Source: Larix kaempferi (lineage: Eukaryota; Streptophyta; Pinopsida; Pinales; Pinaceae). Taken from it: 64,000 bases of DNA. The stretch lies in NCBI GenBank assembly GCA_027924585.1, contig BSBM01000386.1:3558001-3622000 (forward strand), read 5' to 3'. A program made the translations under genes and the position numbers. The notes beneath the pieces are model-generated. The model was not told the DNA's origin. It was given only the letters and a program-made list of their open reading frames with translations, and did not search any database. Below, one piece after another: positions 35,501 to 45,699 of the stretch; the first letter of the stretch is position 1; each line of letters begins with the position of its first letter.

Positions 35501-37632
35501 CCATAATCAGCACAATTGGAAAAAACAGCTTCTAATAAAACCCTGCAAAATATCTACTAAGAAATTAACACCACTAATCTAGTTAATCTAGTTGAACTTA
35601 GGAACCGCTTCTTCAGATTTTACTAGAAAAGAGTGAAGTAGAAGTTCCTTCATAGTGTACTAAAGGTGGGAGCATACCAAGGGCAGCAGAAATGCTGTTA
35701 GAGCTATGTCCAGCACCAAATGCATCGTGTTCGCTTTCGACGCGCCTAGGGAAGCCAGCTAGACCAGAAGTTTGTCTCAAGGTGCCCATTCTTGACCTCC
35801 TTCCTGTCAGTATTTTATGTGGATAAGACTGGTGGCCTACATCCCACACAATTTTATCATGTGGAGTGTTGAATACATAATGAAGTGCAACTGTGAGGTC
35901 CACCACACCGAGGCTTGCACTCAGATGGCCTCCTGTCTCTGCAACACTAAATATGATATCTTCTCTAAGCTCCTTCGCAAGTTCCCTTAACTCCTGCAAT
36001 ACAAATAAAATGACACACAACATTTGAGGCTTGTTAGGAAGCAACATTAATAAAATCTCTAAAGACATGGATGAACTACAAAACTACCGCGTTCTATACA
36101 AGATGCATCAAAATTCTACGAGGTATTCACAATTAATTACAGAAACCGCAATTGATTATTCTCTAAACAAACAAACCAAAAGAATCTTGGAGTTCCTAAG
36201 TCAATTGATTATTAGTTACAGAAATCGCAATTGATTATTCCCTAAACAAACAAACCAAAAGAATCTTGGAGTTCCTAAGTCAAATTCCCCATATGACTCC
36301 AGAGTGATTATCCAATCTAGATACAGTTGGATTATTGTGCCTGTATCACTCGACTGAGCATTTAATGTTTTATAACCTGGGGTGTACACAGTTGTAAAAT
36401 CCAACTATACACACTCTAAATTGTACAACATTAAATGCTATACAATCTGGTGTTTATCTAGATCAACCCTACACACCCAAGCTGTAGAATATTAAATACA
36501 CTCAAGCTGTAGAATATTAAATACTCTGCAGCCAAGTGCTTGTGATCACCTTCTATCACTATCAGCTACTACCATAATCATGCCTAGAGATGCCTACTGG
36601 TTACAGTAGTTGCAATTGCAGGGTGCACCCATGGTGCCTACAGGACATTACTGTAATCACACCTATCTGTGCCAAGCTGTGCCAAGCTATAAGTAAATGT
36701 TAACTTTGCATAAGGAATTTCCATGTAACCCAAGCATGGTATTTTTTAAGGATTCTAATATTATACTTAAGTATAGTATTAAACATACAATTTAATACTA
36801 AAATGTGTAAATTTTGACCAATATTATGATAGACTAAAAATGACTGAAGAATTTATTTTTTGAAAAAAAAAACCCAAAATAGTCAATTGACCAAATTTTA
36901 CCCCTAAAAATTACCCCAACTCAAGTGGATCATGATGGCAACCCAACAAACCTGTGTAAATTAACATGATCGATCAGCCACGAAGATCGTTCCCAGACAT
37001 CAAAATTAGATCTTCTTATTCCTTGGAATGTTTAATTCGAGGAGAACCAATCTTGGTTCAAGAAAGATTTAAAAAATCCTCTAGGTTGGCTGCCTTACCT
37101 TTATGTTGAAATTCTTCATATGGATTGGATAGTTTATAGTGTCCAACAATGGCGTCGGAGGCTTCTCACCACTGTACTTAATCATTAGAGGACCATCCTC
37201 TCCTGTGTTGGAAAGTCCTTTCATGCTTTCTTCTCCTTCAGCATGGCTTGATATTGCAGATACTGTCCCATGCTACAACAGAAAACAAGCATTCGTTCAA
37301 ATTCACAGAATAAAAGAGCCATGACTGCACTTTGGCAGCCTGTTGGTTTACAAGAATACCTCAAGATAAAATACTAACAAAAAGCGTTTGGGTACTTGAA
37401 ACTGTACTGTTTTCTCAAGCTCAATTTCATAAATTCAGAAGGGTACCTTGAATTTTAATGGAGTCCTTTGAAAAGTTGAAATATTCTGCTTCGGACAGAT
37501 CTTGACTACCTGGCTCCACAACGAAGTTCCTGGTTTAGATATATTGCTCCCATGGACGACAATTGAGGGTGATGATGCCATAGAAGCCACTCCCAGTGAT
37601 GATGCCATAGAAACAACTCCCAGTGATGTCAT
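32552..37632 (-). CDS. DXS: 1-deoxy-D-xylulose-5-phosphate synthase, plastidial, nine exons
   Basis: DXS condenses pyruvate and glyceraldehyde-3-phosphate, using thiamine diphosphate, into 1-deoxy-D-xylulose-5-phosphate. This is the first, flux-controlling step of the plastid MEP pathway. Exons (minus strand): 37632-37447, 37272-37099, 35993-35678, 35227-34956, 34851-34578, 34330-34023, 33658-33377, 33080-32796, 32698-32552. All eight introns are GT-AG and the exons total 2,244 bp (747 aa) with no stop. Visible motifs are [16 protein letters not shown], the ThDP site GDGAMTAGQ...ILNDN, catalytic Glu in [29 protein letters not shown] and FRFPRGNG. The first ~65 residues are Ser/Thr-rich, a plastid transit peptide. 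HLSASLGVV and [10 protein letters not shown] match my recollection of clade II (DXS2-like) rather than clade I. The gene looks functional. Confidence 0.96.
36137..36289 (+). repeat. tandem duplication within DXS intron 2
   Basis: Two copies of about 75-80 bp share CGCAATTGATTATTC, CTAAACAAACAAACCAAAAG and AATCTTGGAGTTCCTAAGTC. Intron 2 (35994-37098) is the largest DXS intron and shows no inserted element. Confidence 0.85.
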
Positions 37633-38340
37633 GTTTCACTCTAAAGTCCTCTTAAGGATTAGATTAAAATGATAACTAAGACAATTGAGATCAAGGTGGG
37701 ATCTGAAGAAGTTATGAAACTAAGCTTGTGACTATGTAAATAGAAGCGTATGTCTCAATTGTAAGCTGCAAACCTACACAGAAGTATCTAAATATAAAAA
37801 AAACAGCTGATTTTGTACACAAGTAACAGAAATTCTCATAACCAACATGCAGGCAGAGAGCAGAGTAGCACTGTGGAGGAAACGGAACAATATGAATGGG
37901 ATTTAAAAATACCACTTTCAGATAACTTGCTGGCAATATTTCTGGTTTCGAGTAACTTTTATAGCCAAGACGCAATGGACACAGTTACTTTTCATTACAT
38001 AACTTACACAGACAGAAGGAATGGACAGAAAGGTCAGCAACAGAAAGCTGAGACTAAGGACAAGGATGAAGCCTAGCAGAAGACATATAAATTCCGCAGC
38101 CAAGGCCAATCTAGCAATGTATTAGAGTAAGATAGGCCAATCAGTAAAATACAATGCTTCCAGAGTTATGACATTCAAAGAAACTCTGATACTTGCTTAA
38201 ATTTGTGAAGATGGAGGTCCAGCAATGCTTCCAGAATTATGACATTCAAAGAAACTCTGATACTTGCTTAAATTTGTGAAGATGGAGGAGGATCTGGAGA
38301 CCTATTTATTAGTGCCAACTTGAATGATGAGGTACCAAAT
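37633..38340 (-). promoter_or_regulatory. 5' flank of DXS with a 70-bp direct repeat
   Basis: This is the region upstream of the DXS start codon. A TATATTTA-type box (minus strand, near 37793) lies about 160 bp from the ATG and is a weak candidate. At 38155-38287 a unit of about 70 bp is duplicated in tandem (ATGACATTCAAAGAAACTC, GATACTTGCTTAAATTTGTG). No other gene is visible. Confidence 0.35.
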
Positions 38341-39194
38341 CAAAGGATGTGGCAGAGTGAACTGTTCACTAGTTTATTCAAAGAATACTTCAATATTGTT
38401 TGGTCTGTTTCAACGTTTTCTTCATGGATATGGATGGGCGAGTGCGCCGAACTATTGTGCAAAGGCCTTGAGATACGTTTCATTGGATTTTAGTGAATGA
38501 TGTTGGATTTCGTTGCTCGCAAAATCCCTTTCCAAGGCAGCTCCATGATAGTTACAATTATTCTTTAATTATTAGCACATGCGTAGCTGACGAGTTTTGG
38601 TTGTTTGTTCTAATTAATTTAAATAAAGTATTTAAATTTTCACAACTTAATAATATATATTTAAAATGTTTTTTTATTATTTTTAAAATAATTCCACAAC
38701 TTAATAATATATATTTAAAATGTTTTTTTTATTATTTTTAAAATAATTCATTTATATTGGATCAGGTGATAATGGTTTATGTTTAATTCATATTTAAAAG
38801 TAATTTTTTAAGTAAATTTAGAAAATAAATTATGCTTGTTTGTTTTTTATATTGTTTTATTCTTAATAAACATTATTTTTCATATTAATTTGATATTTTT
38901 AACTGACAACAAAAATAAGATAAAAATTGATTTATATTATTTTAGAAATTTCAAATTTTTAATGATAACAAAATTATGATAAAAATTGATTTATATTATT
39001 TTAGAAATCTGCATTAAAAAATCTTTATAATTTATTTTAATAAACTATATAAAGTATTTTATATTATGCATTTTTTAAAAATTTAAGTATGTTAATTTTT
39101 CAAAAAAAATATTGTATATTTTGGATATAATTATGGTGATTGAAAACCAGAGTTGAGATTATGAATGATGGAAAATATATGAATTTAAGGTAGT
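38341..39194. other. AT-rich intergenic DNA with short tandem duplications
   Basis: No gene. A unit near 38640-38755 is duplicated (CAACTTAATAATATATATTT, TTATTTTTAAAATAATTC). A second one at 38890-39010 is built on GATAAAAATTGATTTATATT. Confidence 0.6.
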
Positions 39195-39431
39195 TGCTAA
39201 ATTTCTGCTAGTTTATTCGGTTAAGGTGTGGGTTTCATCCTAGGTTCAATTCCCTTTAGGGATGAACTAGTTGAGAGGAGACACTCCAAAATCTAGCCAA
39301 CCAATTTGACCAGTGGGATGGGTGCGATCCCGAGTGATTTTGACAGAATAGATGCCCCTGGGTCATGGTTTCTTAGACCAAAGGTCACTACCGCCAAGTG
39401 AGGGAGTTTCAAGCAAACAAAAAAAAAAAAT
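39195..39431 (+). mobile_element. tRNA-derived SINE, copy 1
   Basis: An A-box-like GCTAGTTTATTCGGTTAAG (39207) and a B-box AGGTTCAATTCC (39242-39253) form an internal pol III promoter. The body ends in an A-run at 39413-39430. It shares AAAATCTAGCCA, a CCC(C/T)GGGTCA word and CAAGTGA with the next copy. Confidence 0.65.
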
Positions 39432-39445
39432 GTAGTTTTCAAATC

Positions 39446-39660
39446 TCGCTAGTACGATTGGTTTCGACGGACCTCGTTCTGTATGGCGACTGAGTTCGAA
39501 CCCCACAAGGTAATCAGGAGAAGATACTTAAAATCTAGCCATGCCCAGGGTTGATGCCACCCAGGTTGAATATACAACTTAGATTCCCCGGGTCAAGCTT
39601 TCACAGACCATAGGCTAAAGCACAAGTGAAGGACAAACAAACAAACAAACAAACAAAAAC
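39446..39660 (+). mobile_element. tRNA-derived SINE, copy 2
   Basis: A-box-like GCTAGTACGATTGG and B-box GAGTTCGAACCCC (39491-39504). The tail is a (CAAA)n run at 39632-39660. It is in the same orientation as copy 1 and diverged from it, and lies directly downstream. Confidence 0.65.
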
Positions 39661-40700
39661 TATCATAGTTGATCTCAATAAACTTTACTAACCACCACCA
39701 TCATCATCTAATTAATATTTTAACAAACATTATATAAAAATGCATTTTAACTTTTATATATTTTGTGAAAATTACAAAAAAACTTATAACACTTATAGAA
39801 TTGTTTCTTAAAAAAAATTGATACTTTTAAATGCAAATGCAAATGTGTGGTAAGAAGAATTTATTTGGTTTTTATGTTTGGAAGTTTTTTTAAAACAAAA
39901 AAATAACACATGCACTCATCTTTTAAACTTTTAATTTTTGTGCTTTTTTAACTTTTGATTTTTGTGTTTTTTTAGCTTTTAATTTTTGTGAGAAAATGAA
40001 AGAGATACTTTCCATATTTGTGGATGGTATCTCTAGTGCATTTCATTCAAAAAAATCAAAATCAAGCTTAGTATGGAATTAACCAAATGCCTAATAACAC
40101 TAGCTACATCATTGAGCTAACCCCTTAAGGTTTAGAAAACCTTAAATGTGTTATGTGCCAAATAAGCATCAAATTTTTGGTCCCACTCAATGTTGCTAAC
40201 ATATAACAAATTTAAGGTTAAAATGGATCTATATTGATTTTAAAACTTTTTTTTTAACACTCATGAAATACATACCCATCTCATCTCTTAATCGCATATG
40301 TGGTAGGTATCAAGAGGTACCAATGTTTTGGTAGTAGCTCCAAACTTACCACCTCAAAGCATTTAATGCCTCTATATGCATAGTAAATCTACGATTAAGA
40401 TTTATCAATAGATGCATAGTAAATCTATGGTTAAGATTTAACTTTGTTGATTGTGAAATCTTTATATTTGTTATAACACACTCACTACCTAGATGAATTT
40501 GATAATAGAACAAATCTAAGTTTAAAAACGATTTGTTGTAATATTGAGATCTATTTGATGTTTTTATGTAATAAAGAGTATACTTATATCCATCTTAACT
40601 TTAAACCCTAAATGTAGATTTCAATAAATATTGCACATTAAAAATATATATTTTTTTTAAATTTTAAAATATTATTTTTGGCTAATTATTTTTATTCTAC
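39661..40700. other. AT-rich intergenic DNA
   Basis: No gene or RNA recognised. A small direct repeat, ATGCATAGTAAATCTA, lies near 40375 and 40410. Confidence 0.5.
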
Positions 40701-40714
40701 ACATAATCATTTTC

Positions 40715-41863
40715 TTAGATAATTTGCTTATCAGGGGTTGGGTTGGTCCTAGCATTTGCTCTCTGTGTAAAGCTAAGAGTGAGTCCATTGAGCATATTTT
40801 TGTTAATTGCCCATACAATAGGAATCTTTGGAGCACTGTCTGTGATTCTCTAAACATTTAGCAAAATTGGGACAATAATTCTGTAGATGGAAGTTTTTTC
40901 CAATGGTACAAAAATTCCATGGATCACAAGCTCCTCCTTGCTTTTATGTGTTCGGATATTTGGAAGACAAGGAATTATGCCTTATTTGAAGGCAAACCTC
41001 TAAACATGTATGCAAGTTGTTTGAGGGTTATCAATCTATATAAGGAATATGCTCCTGTGGAAATCAAGAAAAGGAGGGCGAGACAGATAAACAATTTACT
41101 TGTTTCTTCATCAGCTACTGGTTTCTTTGATGGTGTCGCTCAAGAGGGTAGTTGTGATGATAGAAACGTTATGAAAACCAATGAGGATCACTATTTTAGA
41201 TATGTATGAATTGTGGGATGCGAACAAACACTAAGGAAGAATTGATGGCCTTATGGTGTCTCTTAAATTTTGCATCCTCTATGGGTCTTAATACATTGAA
41301 GATGTTAAGTGATTCATTGGTGATTATGAATTGGGACAATAATTTATGTTCCTTACAAGTTGTCTCGTTCTATCCTTAGTGTAGGCATACTAAAGATCTC
41401 ATTACTTCTTTCCATGATCTGTCCATTGATCATATATTTAGGGAGCAAAACGTTGATGCATATTTTCTCTCGAAGGAAGCTCTTGGAGGTGTTGAAGCTT
41501 TCCTCCACTTGGAGGAATTTGTGGAAAATTCTCTTGAATTTTAGGACTTGGTCTTCGTCTCGATTTAATTTGGTCTGGTATTGATGTTGTTTTTCATATT
41601 TTTTGTCTTTTCTTTCCAATATGGTTGCTAGCTATGAGGGTTTTTTTTACCTTGGTACTTTCCCAACTGAGTCTTTTGGGTGATGTTCTGTTTCTTTTGT
41701 CTTCCTTGACATAAGTCAGTTTTCTTATGGATTTGAAAGAATTCGAAGTTTAGTTGTATATATGTTTTCCTGGACATTTGGAGTCTCATTTTATATACTT
41801 TTTTATTCCTATATGAATAACAAAAGTAGCATTTTTCGTACCTAAAAAAATAATAATAATATA
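40715..41863 (+). mobile_element. 5'-truncated L1-type LINE, 3' end
   Basis: Broken frames encode the RT zinc-binding domain (CSLCKAKSESIEHIFVNCP, a C-x2-C...H-x4-C pattern) and then an RNase H. Its acidic segments are GFFDGVAQEG, a Lys-Glu-Glu-Leu helix, LSDSLVIM and QNVDAYFLSKEAL. Several stops and one shift inactivate it. The 3' UTR ends with an A-rich (AAT)n tail near 41846-41863. The last ~110 bp of this LINE recur at 53742-53850 as the left end of duplicated segment B. Confidence 0.75.
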
Positions 41864-42372
41864 AAAAAATTAAATTAAAAATATAATTGATTCATAATCA
41901 CAAAATTACACCATGCACATACAGTAAACATTTCATGATTCCTTAAAAAAAATCTCATATTATCACATCCAAAAAGTATCCATAGAAAGTTAATCTCTTA
42001 TCCTCTATCATATGCTTCACATATCTTTAAAAAAATCTATATGCATTCTCATAATCATCACAATGATGCAATGAAAACCAACACTTTCAAAAAATTACAA
42101 CTAAAAATACATTGCCAAAACAACACCCTTAAAAGTATAAAAATATATAATTTTGAAATTATTAAGAGGACATATCCTCTTTAACCTCCAATACATGCCA
42201 CACTCCTAACTACAATCTTGTATTGGATAGAGTATTTGCTTCTCCATTCCTTTTTCTTTCCTTCTCCATTCATTTCTCTATAAACATATTGAAAAATTAT
42301 GCACATATGCTTCTTGACTCTCAACATTAAATCAGTCATTAGGAAACTCTCTCTAGGGAGTGGATTAAGGTT

Positions 42373-42552
42373 AAAATCAACATAGATCCATCTAAACTCT
42401 GTATCTACCATGCGTTGAGAGGAATCAAATCCCTCTAGGTGCAAACCCTTTTAGAGTGCAAACATTGAGGAGAGGTTTTCACCTCGAGGGATTTGATCCC
42501 TCTCGACGCATGGTAGATCCATAATTTAGATGGATCTATGTTGGTTGATGTT
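42373..42552. repeat. 180-bp hairpin (inverted repeat) in copy A
   Basis: Arms of about 70 nt (42373-42441 and 42480-42552) are roughly 90% complementary, sharing CATAGATCCATCTAAA and GAATCAAATCCCTC-type sequence, with a 38-nt loop. The copy in B is at 54368-54543. Confidence 0.85.
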
Positions 42553-42729
42553 GAGAGCATATAACTTTACATGGCCATGATTATGTATATGTAGGTTTAT
42601 TAAATGAATGTGATCCTTTGAAATTTACTAAGTGTCATCTATAATCTATATTTCGGTAAAAAAAATAGAACATTACGAAATTTGAATGATTAGAAAGATG
42701 AATAAGTGCAAAGTAACATTGTTCAAGTG

Positions 42730-44046
42730 GGGAGCTCCTCGGGTCGAGCGAAAACCCTATTTTGAGAGTCATTTTTTTTGCAGTAGCTTGGGCGGCCAGG
42801 GCTTGGCCCAGCCGCCCCTCCTTCCCTGTACATAGATGCTGGTTTTTTGCAGGCTTACTGAAGGTCGGCGATCGGTTCGCAGGGATCCTGGCTTCAGGGC
42901 CTCTCGGGTGCAAATGGCAGTCTGATCCTTAACACAAAGGTTGCTGTTAGGCGGAGCCGATTTGCTGAGCTGAAGCGTAGGGTTCCTGGTGGTCGGTGTC
43001 GGTGGAGGCGTCTAGCTCTTGGTTACAGGGATGTGCTACGGCGGTGCTCTTTCGGGGGATTCTTTTGTCTGGCCGTTCGTTTGCTGGGAAATCTTTATAC
43101 GGTGATTTCCGTGTCGGCAGAAGTTGAGCTTTGAAGTAGTACAGGCCGACTCCTGCTTCTTGATCACCAATGGCGACTCGGCTGAATCAGCGTGCAAGGA
43201 TGATTGTATACGAGGACATTATCACAGGTGATGAGCTTCTCTCTGATTCATTTCTTTACTGGCAATTGATGTGGACATTGGAGCTAACCCCTCTGCTAGA
43301 CGACCAAGCAGTTTTAGCTGTTGACATTGTTGATACCTTTCGGCTTTTTTGGGGCATACATTAAGCGATATGTCAAGAACGTCACACAGAATCTGCCTAA
43401 AGATCAGCGAGAGGAATTCATTAAAAATGTGGAAGGAGCTGTTAAATGGCTTCTCTCCAAGTTGAATGATTTGTTGGCCAAAGCATGAGGGAAGACGGTG
43501 CTCTGGTGTTTGCTTATTATAAGGAAGGAATGCGGATCCTGTGCCATTCAACGGCTGCAACGGCCTCGCCTGCCTCACCAAGATCGATGCCGACTCTGAC
43601 TCCGCCACCACCATCACGCCCTTACGCTCAGCTTGCTTCGGCGGACTGCTCCAGCCAAAATGGGGTTTCTCTGGCTGATTCTTCATCAGGGGTTTGCTTG
43701 CTGGCTATTTTTGCCGGTTTGGGAGGTCTACCGTGTCTGCTGCTCTGTCCACAGACATGGATCTTCTGCATCCTCCGATGAGGGTTTCGGTTTTGACGGA
43801 TCTATATCTTTTTGTGGAGAGTCTGCTGCAGTATGTTCAAGATTTATCTGTTCTTCTCTTTGGGTTTCTCTTTTTTTTTTTGGATCAGCTCTTAATAAGC
43901 TGTTTGTTTATGCTTATATGGGACAGAAATATGTGAAAATGTAGGGATCCTTGTTGATTCTACTACATCTGCAATATGTAATTTTGATCATCTTTTTGAA
44001 ATAAAATTACGGACTTTTTCCAAGGAAAAAAAAAATCCAAGGAAAA
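42730..44046 (+). mobile_element. retroposon carrying a TCTP gene copy
   Basis: A 1,317-bp intronless insertion ends in an A-rich tail (AAAAAAAAAA near 44025) and is flanked by 16-bp direct repeats AACATTGTTCAAGTGG (42714-42729, 44047-44062). Copy B has the uninterrupted site (54722-54737, one mismatch). The middle encodes translationally controlled tumour protein fragments. The 5' part (42730-43170) and the proline-rich 3' part (43560-44020) are not TCTP and may derive from a LINE or SINE. It is a chimeric retrocopy made by LINE-type machinery. Confidence 0.8.
43170..43560 (+). pseudogene. TCTP: processed TCTP pseudogene
   Basis: The frame from 43170 begins [10 protein letters not shown] fused to [18 protein letters not shown], the conserved TCTP N-terminus, then [19 protein letters not shown]. 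After a frame break the sequence encodes an [10 protein letters not shown]- and VEGAVKWLLSKLND-like stretch, and finally REDGALVFAYYKEG. TCTP is a conserved growth-related, calcium- and microtubule-binding cytoplasmic protein of about 168 residues. Here the acidic middle loop and C-terminus are missing and at least two shifts occur, so it is not functional. Introns are absent, as expected for a retrocopy. Confidence 0.82.
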
Positions 44047-44879
44047 AACATTGTTCAAGTGGATTTATTCATTGAAGTTAATGCATGAAACCTTTATGGT
44101 AATAGTGATGAGGCTTACTCAATGAAATTAATGCATGAAACCTTTGTGACAATGATGAGGATTAGTCACTGAAATTAATGCATGGAACTAATGTAATAAT
44201 GAGGAGAATGAGTGAAACCGATGTAATAATGATCTATAGTCATTGAAAATAATGCATTGAAACCAATGTAATCAACACATAAAGGTAATACATAGATATC
44301 TAGTAATTTGTAATGACTTTGACATGGTCGATATGTTAGACGTCCTTCGTAATGAAGTCCTAATTAATTAGTGTAAGGATTGATTGATCCTTGATTTTAT
44401 GCTATTGTTGAGCTCTCTCTCTTTCTTCACAGTTCGATTGCACTCTCAATTGATCATAGATTCTCTTCAATTCATCAACTACATAAAACTTTGAATCTGC
44501 ACATCCATCACTAGCAACCCTCCACCATATCTAGTAATATCGATGTCTTGTACCTATGAACATCTTGCCTTGGAGTTTACACAAAAATCAACTTCTTAAA
44601 CTTGCAAACTTTGTTCCTCTCCAGTGAACTTGTTCTTAGAAAAATCAATCTCAAGTACATTTGCCCAACTCCTACAATGCTTTATTCTATGCCTATTTCT
44701 TTTTTCTCCACCTCTTTCAACCATTGTCACAAACATTGCCACATGAGGCTTTTTTTTATTAAGTTAAAATTTTAATTTTTTTGAGAATGCTTTATACTAC
44801 GCCTATTTCTTTTTGCTCCACCTCTTTCAACAATTGTCACAAACATTACCACATGAGGCTCTTTTTTTATTAAGTTAAA

Positions 44880-45300
44880 ATTTTAGTTTTTTTGAGAATA
44901 CATTGGGTAAAGTTTGATAACGATAGACACAACACATGAATTTGTAACAATGTTTGTAAAAGGAAATTATTGATTTTTGTTTGGAACCCATGCATTGTAG
45001 TCATTATTTTAGATTTATCACGTGTTATCAAGTTTTATTAACATAGTATCTTTACATTGCCACACGTGTTATCAAGTTTTATTAACATAGTATCTTTACA
45101 TTGCCACATTAGGCTCTTTTTTTATTGAGTTAAAATTTTAGTTTTTTTGGGAATATATTGGGTAAAGTTTGATAACGATAGACACGACACATGAATTTGT
45201 AACAATGTTTGTAAAAGGAAATTATTGGTTTTTTTTTTTTGAACCCATGCATTGTAGTCATTATTTTAGATTTATCACGTGTTTATCAAGTTTTATTAAC
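44880..45300 (+). repeat. tandem duplication private to copy A
   Basis: Two copies share GGGTAAAGTTTGATAACGAT, AACAATGTTTGTAAAAGGAA and ATCAAGTTTTATTAACATAG. Copy B has a single equivalent (near 55440-55610). Confidence 0.8.
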
Positions 45301-45699
45301 ATAGTAACTTTAGCTGTACTTACAAAGTTACACCAAACACATTTTCCACGGAACTCACTCGAAATACATATAAACTAAATAGTTAAAATGGGTGGATGTA
45401 CGAAATGGCAATAATATTTATTTTAATTTTATATTTTGGTATGTGTTGGGTTTTTTAAATAATCGTTATTTAAACATGATTGAAAATCTTTGATGAATAT
45501 TTTAGTTTTGTCTCATTTGAAAAATATTTTTTTAATAAAATTAAACAATTTTTATTTATTAGATTACAATCTTTTCCTTACGTCATTTTTAATCAAATTA
45601 AACAATTTTTATTTATTAGATTATAATATTTTCCTTAAAATATTAAGTAGAAGATGAAGGAAAGTATGTTAATGAGGAAATTAAGTTTATCATGTTTTT

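Noticed and set aside
32552-37632. DXS as a transposon-captured pseudogene
   Set aside because: All exons, phases, splice sites and catalytic motifs are intact and introns are retained, so it is a resident gene.
39207-39504. tRNA genes suggested by A- and B-box motifs
   Set aside because: No cloverleaf or anticodon arm can be drawn around them; the bodies are longer and end in A-rich tails, as in SINEs.
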